NCBI RefSeq assembly: GCF_014645695.1
Contig: NZ_BMMF01000014.1
Location: forward strand, 62,001 to 126,000
Length of the DNA stretch: 64,000 nt
Source: Salinarimonas ramus
Lineage (GTDB): Bacteria > Pseudomonadota > Alphaproteobacteria > Rhizobiales > Beijerinckiaceae
Reading direction: 5' to 3'
The notes under the pieces were generated by a model. That model was given only the letters and a program-made list of their open reading frames with translations. It was not told the DNA's origin and did not search any database. The translations under genes and the position numbers were made by a program. Positions within the stretch are counted from its first letter, which is position 1. Every line of letters begins with the position of its first letter. This document shows positions 24,605 to 33,613 of this stretch, one piece after another.

Positions 24605-25636
24605 TCACCCGAGCATCATCACCTCCCCCAACGCCCGCCGCGGCGAGCGCGGCATCGGCGGGCCGTAGCCGATGCGGAGCACGAGGTTCGGGCGTCGGTC
24701 GCCCAACCCCAACAGGGCGCGCAGGGCGGCGCGCTGCGCGGGCACCTCGACGCATTGGTTGACGAAGGCGAGGGTCGCCCCCGCCGCCGTCGCCGCGAGC
24801 GCCGCCGCGGTATAGGCGCGTCCGGCCGCGGCCCAGCCGGCGGGATCGTCCGTGCCGGCGACGAGGACGACGAGGCCGCTCGACGAGCGGATCTGGGAGG
24901 CCACCTTGTCGTTCTCGCGTCCCTCGCGGAAGACGAGGTCGAACAGGATCGGGCCGAGCCATGTGGGCGAGGACGGGTTGCCGGAGGCGCCCGCGAAGAG
25001 CCCGTCGCCCGTCGCGAGCGCATGCCGCTCGTTCCAGCGCAGCCAGGATTTCAGCTCGGCGACGAAGGCGCGGTCGCGGATCTGCGCCGTGTTGCCGGCC
25101 AGGACGACGGCGAGGACGTCCTCGACCGCCTGCGTCTCGGAGAGGTACAGAAGCTCGACGCCGTGGCGCGCAGCCTCGCGGATCATGCGCGCGACGAGAG
25201 CCGGCGGGATCGGGCGGCCGTCGTAGAGGGCGCGGGTGGATCGCCGCCGGGAGATCGCGGCCGCGAGATCCGCCTCGTCCGCAGGGGCGCCGACGCCGGC
25301 TGCGAGGTCGACCGCGAGTCTCTCCCCGTCTGCGTCGGCGGCGAAGCCGGCATCCGCGGCGATGCCCCGCGAGCGGGCGGCGAGGACGAGGGTCTGGGCC
25401 GCGCAGCCCAGGCTCGCCCAGAGGTGATGGTCGTCGGGATCGACGACGGGCGTGCGCCGGGAGAGGTCGGGGAGGATGTCGACGCCGCCGGCGCGGGGCC
25501 GGAAGCGCCAGGGCTGCGTGTTGTGCCCGCTCGCCGCGAGCGTCGCCACGCGCAGCAGATCGCCGAGCGCCGGCTCGGCCGGGAGCGGCGCGTCGAGCGC
25601 GGCGAGGCGGGTCTCGTAGGATGCGGCCGCGCTCAT
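24605..25636 (-). CDS. nitroreductase family (Acg-type) flavoprotein
   Basis: A 343-residue protein. The N-terminal part has the FMN-contact pattern SGHNTQPWRFR, and the segment RRRSTRALYDGRPIP is typical of nitroreductase-like flavin enzymes; the GYGPPMPRSPRRAL end also fits the Acg-like long nitroreductases. The tandem, double-length layout is as in that subgroup. Expected to be a soluble FMN-dependent reductase; the substrate is unknown. It lies 28 bases downstream of hemN on the same strand and may be co-transcribed under the same oxygen-responsive promoter. Its 3' end is eight bases from the ParE remnant, converging. Confidence 0.85.
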   Translation of the reverse strand: MSAAASYETRLAALDAPLPAEPALGDLLRVATLAASGHNTQPWRFRPRAGGVDILPDLSRRTPVVDPDDHHLWASLGCAAQTLVLAARSRGIAADAGFAADADGERLAVDLAAGVGAPADEADLAAAISRRRSTRALYDGRPIPPALVARMIREAARHGVELLYLSETQAVEDVLAVVLAGNTAQIRDRAFVAELKSWLRWNERHALATGDGLFAGASGNPSSPTWLGPILFDLVFREGRENDKVASQIRSSSGLVVLVAGTDDPAGWAAAGRAYTAAALAATAAGATLAFVNQCVEVPAQRAALRALLGLGDRRPNLVLRIGYGPPMPRSPRRALGEVMMLG

Positions 25637-25664
25637 CGCTTCCCTGCCTCCCTCGCGCGAGCTC

Positions 25665-27062
25665 TCACACCGCCCGCGAATGCCGCGTCGCCTGCGGCGC
25701 CCAATAGCCGTCGAGCCTGGCGGCGACGTTGCGGACGTGGAAGCGCGCGTGCGGCGGCACGCGCACGCGCCGGCCCTCGATCGTGCAAAGGCCGTCCGCC
25801 GCGAGCGGCGCGAGGCGGGCGAGATCGGCGTCGAGATGATCGCTCGCGAAGCCGCGCTCGGCGGCGAGGGCTCCGAGATCGACGTCGAAGGCGCTCATCA
25901 GCGCGTAGATCGCCGCACGCCGCAGCGCGTCCTCGGCCGTGACCGGAACGCCGCGCACCACGGGAATGCGACCCTCGTCGACGGCCTGCGCCCACTTGCC
26001 GAGATGCGGCTCGTTCTGGGCGTAGCCCTGCGGCAGCGCGCCGATGGAGGAGGCGCCCAGCCCGATCAGGGTCTCGGCTCGGTCGGTCGTGTAGCCCTGG
26101 AAATTGCGCTTGAGCGTGCCCTCGCGCACCGCGATCGCGAGCGGGTCCTCGGGCCGGGCGTAATGGTCGAAGCCGACCTCCACCCAGCCGGCCTCGGCGA
26201 AGGCGTCGGCGGCGGCCTGCGCCTGCGCGAGGCGCTCGGCGGCACCGGGCAGCAGGGCCGCGTCGATGGCCGCCTGGTGCTTGGCGAACCAGGGCACGTG
26301 CGCGTAGCCGAAGACGGCGGCGCGATCCGGGTTCATCGCGAGCATAGCGGCGACGGTGGCGCGGACGTGCGCGACGGTCTGCGTCGGCAGGCCGTACATG
26401 AGGTCGACGTTGATCCGGTCGATCCCGTGCGCGCGCAGCATCGCCACGGCGGCCGCGACCTGCTCGGTGGGCTGCACCCGATGGACCAGCCGCTGGATCT
26501 CCGGATCGACGTCCTGCACGCCCAGCGAGACGCGGTTGACGCCCGCACCCGCGAGCGCCGCAGTCATCTCCTGCGTGAGCGTGCGCGGATCGATCTCCAC
26601 CGCGATCTCCGCGTCCGGCGCGAAGGGGAATTCCGCCTTCAGCCGGGCGATGACGCGCGCGAAATCCGCGGGCGCGAGGATGGTCGGCGTGCCCCCGCCG
26701 AAATGCAGGTGCGCCACCGGCCCCTTGCGCGGCATGGCGGCGGCGACGCGCGCGGCCTCCTCCTCCAGCCGGCTCGCGTAGCGGGCGATGCGGGCGTCGT
26801 CGTTGAGCACGCTCGTGTGGCAGCCGCAATACCAGCACAGCACCCGGCAATAGGGGACGTGCACGTAGAGCGAGAGCGGCGTCGTGCCGTCGAGCTCGGC
26901 GAGCCAGTGCCGGTAGAGCGCCTCGTCGATGCCGGGCCCGAACTGCGCCGCCGTCGGGTAGCTCGTGTAGCGCGGAACGGTCTCCAGCGCATAGGCGGCG
27001 GGGATCGCCGCCAGCGTGGAGGGGGAGAGGGACGGGCGAGGGGAGGGGGAGATCGTGCGCAT
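25665..27062 (-). CDS. hemN: oxygen-independent coproporphyrinogen III oxidase (HemN)
   Basis: A 465-residue radical SAM enzyme that oxidatively decarboxylates coproporphyrinogen III to protoporphyrinogen IX without oxygen. The iron-sulfur ligands are in CRVLCWYCGC (Cys72, Cys76, Cys79), preceded by VPRYTSYPTA and followed by the SAM-binding HFGGGTPT and IDPRTL. The family's C-terminal HemN domain is present (TLKRNFQGYTT, IGLGASSIG). Start taken at the ATG ending at 27062; an ATG 48 bases further upstream would lie on top of the FNR-like box. The FNR-type box and the shared interval with argS (divergent) suggest induction at low oxygen. Confidence 0.95.
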   Translation of the reverse strand: MRTISPSPRPSLSPSTLAAIPAAYALETVPRYTSYPTAAQFGPGIDEALYRHWLAELDGTTPLSLYVHVPYCRVLCWYCGCHTSVLNDDARIARYASRLEEEAARVAAAMPRKGPVAHLHFGGGTPTILAPADFARVIARLKAEFPFAPDAEIAVEIDPRTLTQEMTAALAGAGVNRVSLGVQDVDPEIQRLVHRVQPTEQVAAAVAMLRAHGIDRINVDLMYGLPTQTVAHVRATVAAMLAMNPDRAAVFGYAHVPWFAKHQAAIDAALLPGAAERLAQAQAAADAFAEAGWVEVGFDHYARPEDPLAIAVREGTLKRNFQGYTTDRAETLIGLGASSIGALPQGYAQNEPHLGKWAQAVDEGRIPVVRGVPVTAEDALRRAAIYALMSAFDVDLGALAAERGFASDHLDADLARLAPLAADGLCTIEGRRVRVPPHARFHVRNVAARLDGYWAPQATRHSRAV

Positions 27063-27096
27063 GCCGGGAGTGAAGCGCGGCGGGCGGCGGGCGTCG

Positions 27097-27110
27097 TTGA
27101 TCCAGCGCAA
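27097..27110 (-). promoter_or_regulatory. FNR/FixK-type box upstream of hemN
   Basis: TTGATCCAGCGCAA on the plus strand, a good match to the palindromic FNR/FixK consensus (TTGAY-N4-RTCAA; the right half is GCGCAA). Its centre is 41-42 bases upstream of the hemN ATG. A site of this kind upstream of hemN is common in alphaproteobacteria. If it is used in the class II position, the transcript would begin at or near the start codon. Confidence 0.6.
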
Positions 27111-27238
27111 GGGGAGGGCGACCGCCTCCTCCGGACCCCTCTTCCCCCCCGGCGCGTTCCGTCCTAAACCCGCACACCCGTAACGCTCTCCCGCGTCGGC
27201 GCGTCTCGCGCGCCGGCGCCCGACGGACGAAAGGCGCC

Positions 27239-28999
27239 ATGAACCTCTTCGCCCTCTTCGAGGCCCGCGTCGCCGAGGCGCTCGGCCGGCTGGTCGAGGC
27301 CGGCGATCTGCCCGCCGGGCTCGATCATTCCCGCGCCGTGGTGGAGCCCCCGCGCGACCCGTCGCACGGCGACCTCGCGACCAATGCCGCGATGGTGCTC
27401 GCCAAGGACGCGGGCGCGAAGCCGCGCGATCTCGCCGAGAAGATCGCCGCCGACCTGCGCGGCGATGCGCGCATCGCCGCCGTCGAGATCGCGGGGCCCG
27501 GCTTCATCAACCTGCGCCTCGACGCGTCCGCCTTGCACGACGTCCTGCGCGCCGCCGTGCGCGAGGGAACGGGCTATGCCCGCGGCGGCGCGCCGGGCGG
27601 GCCCGCGGTCAACGTCGAGTACGTCTCCGCGAACCCGACGGGCCCGCTCCATGTCGGCCACGGCCGCGGCGCCGTGTTCGGCGACGCGCTCGCCAACCTG
27701 CTCGCCTTCGTCGGCCGGGACGTGACGCGCGAGTACTACATCAACGACGCCGGTGCGCAGGTCGACGTGCTCGCCCGCTCCGCCTACCTGCGCTATCGCG
27801 AGGCGTTGGGCGAGGACATCGGCATCATTCCCGACGGGCTCTATCCCGGCGACTACCTCGTACCCGTCGGCCAGGCGCTGGCGGAGGTGCACGGCCCGGG
27901 CCTGCTCGAGCAGGACGAGGAGACCTGGCTCCCCATCGTGCGCGACACCGCCATCGACATGATGATGGCCATGATCCGCGCCGACCTCGCCGCGCTCGAC
28001 ATCAAGCACGACGTCTTCTTCTCCGAGCGCTCGCTCTCGGCCGGCGACACCGACGACATCGCCGAGGCGATCGAGGATCTGCGCGCGCGCGACCTGATCT
28101 ACGAGGGGCGCCTCGCGCCGCCCAAGGGCGTCAAGGACGAGGAATGGGAGGACCGCGAGCAGACGCTGTTTCGCGCCACCGCCTTCGGCGACGACACCGA
28201 CCGGGCGCTCTTGAAGTCCGACGGCGCCTACACCTATTTCGCCGCGGACATCGCCTATCACCGCTCGAAGTACCTGCGCGGCTTCCCGGAGATGATCGAC
28301 GTCTGGGGCGCCGATCACGGCGGCTACGTCAAGCGCATGAAGGCGGCCGTGCAGGCGGCGACGAACGGGAAGGGCGAGCTCGACGTCAAGCTCTGCCAGC
28401 TCGTGAAGCTCCTGCGCGCCGGCGAGCCGGTGAAGATGTCCAAGCGCTCCGGCTCGTTCGTCACGCTGCGCGACGTCGTCGACGAGGTCGGTCGCGACGC
28501 GGTGCGCTTCATGATGCTGATGCGCAAGAACGACGCGCCGCTCGACTTCGACCTCGCCAAGGTGGTCGAGCAGTCGAAGGACAACCCGGTCTTCTACGTG
28601 CAGTACGCGCATGCGCGCTGCGCCTCGATCTTCCGCCAGGCGTCCGAGCAGATGCCGGGCGTGGATTTCGGCTCGCAGGTTCTCGCCGAGGCGGATCTCG
28701 CGCTCCTCGCCGACGACGCGGAGCTCGACCTCCTGCGGCGTATCGCCCTGTTCCCTCGCACCATCGAGCAGGCGGCGACCGCGCACGAGCCGCATCGTGT
28801 GGCGTTCTATCTCTACGAGCTCGCCGCTTCGCTGCATCAATTGTGGAGCAAGGGCAAAGACTTGCCGCAATTACGGTTTGTTAATCAAGCCGACCGAAAG
28901 TCCACCGAGGCGCGGCTCGCGTTGGCGCACGCCGTGCGTTGCGTGATCGCCTCTGGACTTTCAATATTGGGCGTCGCGGCGCCGGACGAGATGCGCTGA
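27239..28999 (+). CDS. argS: arginyl-tRNA synthetase
   Basis: A 586-residue class I synthetase that charges tRNA-Arg. The HIGH-type motif is HVGH (138-141, in [18 protein letters not shown]), preceded by the N-terminal additional domain with [17 protein letters not shown] is at 399-405. The C-terminal anticodon-binding domain ends with LYNVL-like helices ([14 protein letters not shown]). Length is standard. Unlike many bacteria, the KMSKS loop is complete, as is usual in alphaproteobacterial ArgRS. It is divergent from hemN and is followed by the SPOR protein gene 55 bases on, the usual alphaproteobacterial order. Confidence 0.97.
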   Translation: MNLFALFEARVAEALGRLVEAGDLPAGLDHSRAVVEPPRDPSHGDLATNAAMVLAKDAGAKPRDLAEKIAADLRGDARIAAVEIAGPGFINLRLDASALHDVLRAAVREGTGYARGGAPGGPAVNVEYVSANPTGPLHVGHGRGAVFGDALANLLAFVGRDVTREYYINDAGAQVDVLARSAYLRYREALGEDIGIIPDGLYPGDYLVPVGQALAEVHGPGLLEQDEETWLPIVRDTAIDMMMAMIRADLAALDIKHDVFFSERSLSAGDTDDIAEAIEDLRARDLIYEGRLAPPKGVKDEEWEDREQTLFRATAFGDDTDRALLKSDGAYTYFAADIAYHRSKYLRGFPEMIDVWGADHGGYVKRMKAAVQAATNGKGELDVKLCQLVKLLRAGEPVKMSKRSGSFVTLRDVVDEVGRDAVRFMMLMRKNDAPLDFDLAKVVEQSKDNPVFYVQYAHARCASIFRQASEQMPGVDFGSQVLAEADLALLADDAELDLLRRIALFPRTIEQAATAHEPHRVAFYLYELAASLHQLWSKGKDLPQLRFVNQADRKSTEARLALAHAVRCVIASGLSILGVAAPDEMR

Positions 29000-29054
29000 G
29001 GCGACGATCCGCGTCCGAGCCGCCGCAAAGGCGTGAGGCTGAGGTATCAGCGCG

Positions 29055-30716
29055 ATGAGCGACAACGCGAAACGGCGGCTCTCCATCGATCTCGACGAGA
29101 TCGAGCGCCAGCTCAGGCAGACGGGCGGTGACCCGCGCACGAGCGTGCCGGGCCAGCCGCCCGCGCAGAAGGCCGACCCGCTGGCGGAGCTCGCCCGCAT
29201 CGTCGGCCAGGACGATCCCTTCGGCGCGCTCCTCGACGAGGACGCGGCCCGCCGCCGCGCGCCCCAGCAGGCGACGCAGGCGCGCCCGCCGGTGCCGGGC
29301 CGCCGCCCGGAAGCCGAGGACCCGCGCGCGGCCTATGCCGCACAGGGCTTCTCGGTCGACGAGCGCGACGCCTGGAGCCGCGGCGAGGACGGCCATGCCG
29401 GCGCGCAGCGCGATCCGCGGGACGCGTACGCCCAAGACGATCACGCCCAAGACGATTACGCGTACGACGAGGCCTACGACGATCGCACGGAATGGGACGA
29501 GCCCTATTCCGCGGACGGCCAGGCGCACGACGACGCGGCCGACTGGGCTGGCGGCGCCTACGGCGACGAGGCCTACGAGGACGAGCCGCCGCGCCGTCGC
29601 GGGCTCGGCCGCAAGAGCCTCGTCACCGCCGGGGCGCTGATCACCGTCGCTTTCGTGGGCGTCGGCACCGCGCTCTGGTTCGCCGGATCGGTGGATCAGG
29701 CGCCCGGCGAGCCGCCGCTGATCGCGGCCGATCCCGAGCCCGTGCGCGTCGCTCCCGAAAATCCCGGCGGCGTCGAGATTCCCAATCAGGACACCGCGCT
29801 CCTCGACGCGCAGGACAACGGCGAGACGCGTATCGTCGATCGCGAGGAGCAGCCCGTCGACATCGCCGGTCTCGCCCGAGAGCCGGCGGAGGCGCCGCGC
29901 GTCGTCCTGCCGGCGCCGGGCGCCGAGACGCAGGCGCCTGCCGCCGCCACCGACGATCCCATCGCCCAAGCGCTCGGCGAGGACGGCCTCGCCGGCCTCG
30001 ATGCGGGTCTCGACGGGGGTCTGCAGCCGCCGCTCGTGAGCTCGCCCGCCGTCGCCGCGCTCGGCGAGCCGCGGCGCGTGCGCACGGTCACCGTGCGCCC
30101 CGACGGCACGATCATCCAGCCGACGGGGCTCTCCCCCGCCGCACAGCCGGCCACCGCCCCCGCCGAGACGGCGAGCGCCGCGCCGGCGCAGGCGCCCGGG
30201 ACGCCCGCGCCGCTGGAGCCCCTCGCTCCCCTGGCGCCCGTGCCCGAGATCGGCGCTGGCAACGACCTGCCGTCCATGGATCTCCCCGCGACGGATCTCC
30301 CGGCGACGGAGCTCGCGGCCGTGGCGCCGGAAGCGCCCGCGCCCGTGCCGCCGCCGGCGCCCGCCCGCGACAGCTTCCCGGCGCCCGCGCCGGCCCAGCC
30401 GAGCGGGCCGCTCCAGCTCTCGGCCCTGCCGACGGTCTCCGCGCCGGTGGCGCAGCCGGCGGCGCCGACGGGCGGCTACGCCGTCCAGCTCGCCATCCGC
30501 GGGTCGGAGGATCGCGCCCGCGCGGCCTTCTCGGAGCTGCAGGCGCAGTATTCCTCGATCATCGGCGACGGCCAGCCGATCATCCGCCAGGCGGTGGTCA
30601 ACGGCAGCACGATCTACCGCGTGCGCGTCGGCCCGTACTCGCTGGAGCGGGCCAACCAGGCCTGCGACCAGATCAAGGCCGCCGCGGGCGATTGCTTCGT
30701 CGCCTCCAACCAGTGA
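29055..30716 (+). CDS. SPOR domain-containing membrane protein
   Basis: A 553-residue protein. The N-terminal cytoplasmic part (about 185 residues) is acidic and rich in Asp, Ala and Tyr with a repetitive QDD/YDD stretch. One transmembrane helix (LVTAGALITVAFVGVGTALW, near 190-210) follows a RRRGLGRKS stop-transfer signal. A long Pro/Ala-rich periplasmic linker then leads to a C-terminal SPOR domain (about 475-550: YAVQLAIRGSEDRARAAF, YRVRVGPYSLERANQACDQI). SPOR domains bind denuded peptidoglycan at the septum, so a cell-division or wall role is likely. Its place between argS and nagZ is conserved in alphaproteobacteria. Confidence 0.9.
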   Translation: MSDNAKRRLSIDLDEIERQLRQTGGDPRTSVPGQPPAQKADPLAELARIVGQDDPFGALLDEDAARRRAPQQATQARPPVPGRRPEAEDPRAAYAAQGFSVDERDAWSRGEDGHAGAQRDPRDAYAQDDHAQDDYAYDEAYDDRTEWDEPYSADGQAHDDAADWAGGAYGDEAYEDEPPRRRGLGRKSLVTAGALITVAFVGVGTALWFAGSVDQAPGEPPLIAADPEPVRVAPENPGGVEIPNQDTALLDAQDNGETRIVDREEQPVDIAGLAREPAEAPRVVLPAPGAETQAPAAATDDPIAQALGEDGLAGLDAGLDGGLQPPLVSSPAVAALGEPRRVRTVTVRPDGTIIQPTGLSPAAQPATAPAETASAAPAQAPGTPAPLEPLAPLAPVPEIGAGNDLPSMDLPATDLPATELAAVAPEAPAPVPPPAPARDSFPAPAPAQPSGPLQLSALPTVSAPVAQPAAPTGGYAVQLAIRGSEDRARAAFSELQAQYSSIIGDGQPIIRQAVVNGSTIYRVRVGPYSLERANQACDQIKAAAGDCFVASNQ

Positions 30717-30744
30717 CGGGCCGCTTTCCCGACAAGGTGATCTT

Positions 30745-31767
30745 ATGCCGTCCGCCATGATCCTCGGCCTCGCCGGCACGGTCGTCACGCCCGAGGAGGC
30801 GGCGTTCTTCCGGGATGGGGACCCGTGGGGCTTCATTCTCTTCCGCCGCAACGTCGAGAGCCCAGACCAGGTGCGTGCGCTCTGCGCCGCCCTGCGCGCG
30901 GCGGTGGGACGCGATGCGCCGATCCTCGTCGACCAGGAGGGCGGGCGCGTGCAGCGGCTCGGTCCTCCCCATTGGGCGAAGCACCCGCCGGCGGCGGCCT
31001 ATCATCGCCTCGACCTGTCCCTCGAGGAGAGACTCGCTCTGTGCCGGCTCGGCGCGCGGCTGATCGCGGCGGAGCTGGCGGACGTCGGCATCGACGTCGA
31101 TTGCGTACCCTGCCTCGACGTGCCGGTGCCCGGCGCCGACGGCATCATCGGGGATCGCGCCTATGCGGACGTGCCCGATCTCGTGGCGCGCTACGGGCGC
31201 GCGGCGGCGCAGGGCCTGCTCGACGAGGGTGTGCTGCCCGTGATCAAGCACATGCCCGGCCACGGCCGCGCCGGCGTCGACAGCCACCTCGCGCTGCCGC
31301 GGGTCGACACCCCGCGCGCGGATCTGGAGGCGCACGACTTCCCGCCCTTCGCGGCGCTCGCCGATATGCCGCTCGGCATGACGGCCCACGTCGTCTACGA
31401 GGCGATCGACGACGAGGCGCCGGCGACGACCTCCGCTCGGGTGATCGCGGAGGTGATCCGCGGTGCGCTCGCCTTCGACGGGCTCCTGATGACGGACGAT
31501 CTCGGCATGCACGCGCTGGCGGGCTCCTTCGACGCCCGCGCGCGCGCATCCCTCGCCGCCGGCTGCGACGTGATCCTGCATTGCTCGGGCGCCATGGACG
31601 AGATGCGCGGCGTCGCCTCCGTCACGCCGGCGCTCGCAGGTGATGCCGCCCGTCGCGCCGAGGCCGCGCTCGCCCGCCGCCGCAGGCCGGCGGAACCGCT
31701 GGATCTTGTGGACGCCCGCGCCCGCCTCGCCGCCGCGCTCGCACCGGTGCTTGCCCCGAGCGCCTGA
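30745..31767 (+). CDS. nagZ: beta-N-acetylhexosaminidase (NagZ)
   Basis: A 340-residue GH3-family enzyme that removes N-acetylglucosamine from muropeptides during wall recycling. The family motifs are visible: LVDQEGGRVQRL, KHMPGHG (with the general acid/base His in the HSHLALP-type segment DSHLALPRVD) and LMTDDLGMHAL carrying the catalytic Asp. No signal peptide, so it is cytosolic. The ATG at 30745 is preceded by GACAAGGTGA. It is followed by scpA, a conserved arrangement. Confidence 0.95.
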   Translation: MPSAMILGLAGTVVTPEEAAFFRDGDPWGFILFRRNVESPDQVRALCAALRAAVGRDAPILVDQEGGRVQRLGPPHWAKHPPAAAYHRLDLSLEERLALCRLGARLIAAELADVGIDVDCVPCLDVPVPGADGIIGDRAYADVPDLVARYGRAAAQGLLDEGVLPVIKHMPGHGRAGVDSHLALPRVDTPRADLEAHDFPPFAALADMPLGMTAHVVYEAIDDEAPATTSARVIAEVIRGALAFDGLLMTDDLGMHALAGSFDARARASLAAGCDVILHCSGAMDEMRGVASVTPALAGDAARRAEAALARRRRPAEPLDLVDARARLAAALAPVLAPSA

Positions 31768-31808
31768 AGCGGGTGATTCTCTTTCGCCCAGCGAGGAGAG
31801 AATCGGTC

Positions 31809-32633
31809 TTGGCCATCGGACGCACGATCGACTTCGACGACGACGATCGCGCCCCCGTCCGCGAGGACGGCGAGCCGGCGCTCGTCGTCGACGTCGGCGG
31901 CTACGAGGGACCGCTCGACCTCCTCCTCGATCTCGCGCGGCGCCAGAAGGTCGATCTGCGCGAGATCTCGATCCTGGCGCTCGCCGAGCAATACATCGCC
32001 TTCGTCGAGGAGGCGCGGCGCATGCGCCTCGAGCTCGCCGCCGACTATCTCGTGATGGCCGCCTGGCTCGCCTACCTGAAGTCGCGCCTGCTCCTCCCCG
32101 AGCCGCCCAAGGGCGAGGAGCCCTCCGCCGAGGAGCTCGCGAGCGCGCTCGCCGAGCGGCTGCGCCGGCTCGAGCTGATCCGCGCCGCGGCCAAGGCGCT
32201 GGACGCGCGCACGCGGCTCGGCCGCGACGTCCACGCCCGCGGCGCGCCCGAGCCCATGGCCGTGCGCACGCGCCCGCTCTACGAAGCGAGCCTCTACGAT
32301 CTCCTGAAGGCCTACGCCGCCCAGCGCCAGAAGCAGGCGGCCTCGCGCGTCACGTTGCGCCGGCGCGTGGTCTGGTCCCTCGTCGAGGCGCGCGAGGCGC
32401 TGGAGCGCCTCGTCGGGCACGCCGTCGACTGGATGGTGCTCGACGATTACCTCGTGCGCTTCGTCTCGACGCCGTCCGAGCGGGCCACGGTGCGCGCCTC
32501 CGCCCTCTCCGCGACCCTCGAGCTCGCCCGCGAGGGGCGCCTCGCCCTGCGTCAGGAGCGCGCCTTCGGGCCGATCTGGCTCAAGGCCGCGAGCGCGCCG
32601 CGCGCCGACCCGGTGCCGGAGCCCGCAGCATGA
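31809..32633 (+). CDS. scpA: segregation and condensation protein A (ScpA)
   Basis: A 274-residue kleisin that joins Smc and ScpB in the chromosome-condensation complex. It opens with the acidic IDFDDDDRAPV and then the family block GGYEGPLDLLLDLARRQKVDL, quoted in parts (GYEGPLDLLLDL and RQKVDLREISI), and later YLVMAAWLAYLKSRLLLP. The C-terminal winged helix (VVWSLVEAREALERLV, FLATLELAREGRL) is present. Start: TTG at 31809, because GAGGAGAG lies about ten bases upstream; the GTG at 31773 overlaps the nagZ 3' end and has no ribosome site. The stop overlaps the scpB start (ATGA). Confidence 0.92.
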   Translation: MAIGRTIDFDDDDRAPVREDGEPALVVDVGGYEGPLDLLLDLARRQKVDLREISILALAEQYIAFVEEARRMRLELAADYLVMAAWLAYLKSRLLLPEPPKGEEPSAEELASALAERLRRLELIRAAAKALDARTRLGRDVHARGAPEPMAVRTRPLYEASLYDLLKAYAAQRQKQAASRVTLRRRVVWSLVEAREALERLVGHAVDWMVLDDYLVRFVSTPSERATVRASALSATLELAREGRLALRQERAFGPIWLKAASAPRADPVPEPAA

Positions 32634-33373
32634 ACGCCGATCGCCGCTTCGCCGCGCTCTCCGAGCGCATGTCCGCCGAGATCGCCGAGGCGCGGCTCCA
32701 CGCCGAGCACCTGCGCATGGCGGAGGCGCTGCTCTTCGCCAGCGCCGAGCCGATGACGGAGGCCGATCTCGCCGAGCGCCTGCCGACGGGAGCGCGGGTG
32801 GGTCGGCTCGTCGAGGACATCGCCGCCTATTATTCCGGGCGCGGCGTCAACCTCGTGAAGCTCGCGGGCGGCTGGGCCTTCCGCACCGCGGGCGACCTCT
32901 CTTGGATGATGGCCAAGGACGTGGTGGAGCCCCGCAAGCTCTCCCGCGCGGCGCTCGAGACGCTGGCCATCGTCGCCTACCACCAGCCGGTGACGCGGGC
33001 CGAGATCGAGGACATTCGCGGCGTCTCGACCTCCAAGGGCACGCTCGACACCTTGATCGAGGCGGGCTGGGTGCGCCTGCGCGGGCGCCGCCGCGCGCCG
33101 GGCCGGCCGGTCACCTACGGCACGACGCGCTCGTTCCTCGACCATTTCGGGCTCGACGCCATCGGCGATCTCCCGGGGCTCGACGAGCTCAAGGGCTCGG
33201 GCTTCTTCGAGGGCCGCCTGCCCACGGGCCTCGCCGTCCCGCTCCCCTCCGACGACGACGCGCTGCGCGAGGACGAGGAGCCCCTCGAGGACGGCGACCT
33301 GTTCATGCCGCTGGAGGTGGAGGGCGAGGACGAGGACGAGGAGGGCGAGGACGGCGCGCCTCCCTCCCTGTAG
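32630..33373 (+). CDS. scpB: segregation and condensation protein B (ScpB)
   Basis: A 247-residue protein with two winged-helix domains. Key segments are LRMAEALLFASAEPM, LVKLAGGWAFRT, LSRAALETLAIVAYHQPVTR and FLDHFGLDAIGDLPGLDEL, all typical of ScpB. The C-terminal 40 residues are a very acidic tail (EDEDEEGEDG) beyond the usual family end. It acts with ScpA and Smc in chromosome segregation. The start overlaps the scpA stop. The stop codon falls inside the left arm of a palindromic element that extends into the intergenic region. Confidence 0.93.
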   Translation: MNADRRFAALSERMSAEIAEARLHAEHLRMAEALLFASAEPMTEADLAERLPTGARVGRLVEDIAAYYSGRGVNLVKLAGGWAFRTAGDLSWMMAKDVVEPRKLSRAALETLAIVAYHQPVTRAEIEDIRGVSTSKGTLDTLIEAGWVRLRGRRRAPGRPVTYGTTRSFLDHFGLDAIGDLPGLDELKGSGFFEGRLPTGLAVPLPSDDDALREDEEPLEDGDLFMPLEVEGEDEDEEGEDGAPPSL

Positions 33374-33524
33374 GGGAGGGGAATGCCGCCGTAGGCGGCT
33401 AGGGGTGGGGCCCGACGCCTGCCGCCCAACCCGCCCCTTTCGGCTTCGCCGAACGCGCCTCGCGGCGCGCCCCATCCGTCTCGCCGCCTTCGGCGTCGAT
33501 CCACCTTCCCCTACAGGGAAGGAG
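33362..33524. repeat. palindromic (REP/BIME-like) intergenic element
   Basis: Two outer arms share the core TCCCTGTAGGGGA in inverted orientation (around 33362-33381 and 33503-33524). Inside lie smaller perfect hairpins, e.g. GCCGCC-GTA-GGCGGC (33385-33399) and TTCGGC-TTC-GCCGAA (33439-33453). No coding frame fits. The left arm overlaps the last codons of scpB. It can form a long cruciform or terminator structure. I see no second copy in this window. Confidence 0.55.
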
Positions 33525-33613
33525 GAGGCTGGCCGCTTTCTTCAACCCGTCGACAAACGCCCGTCGATGGCGCACATAACGGGCATCCCGTCCTCACCCG
33601 CGTTCCGGATCCG

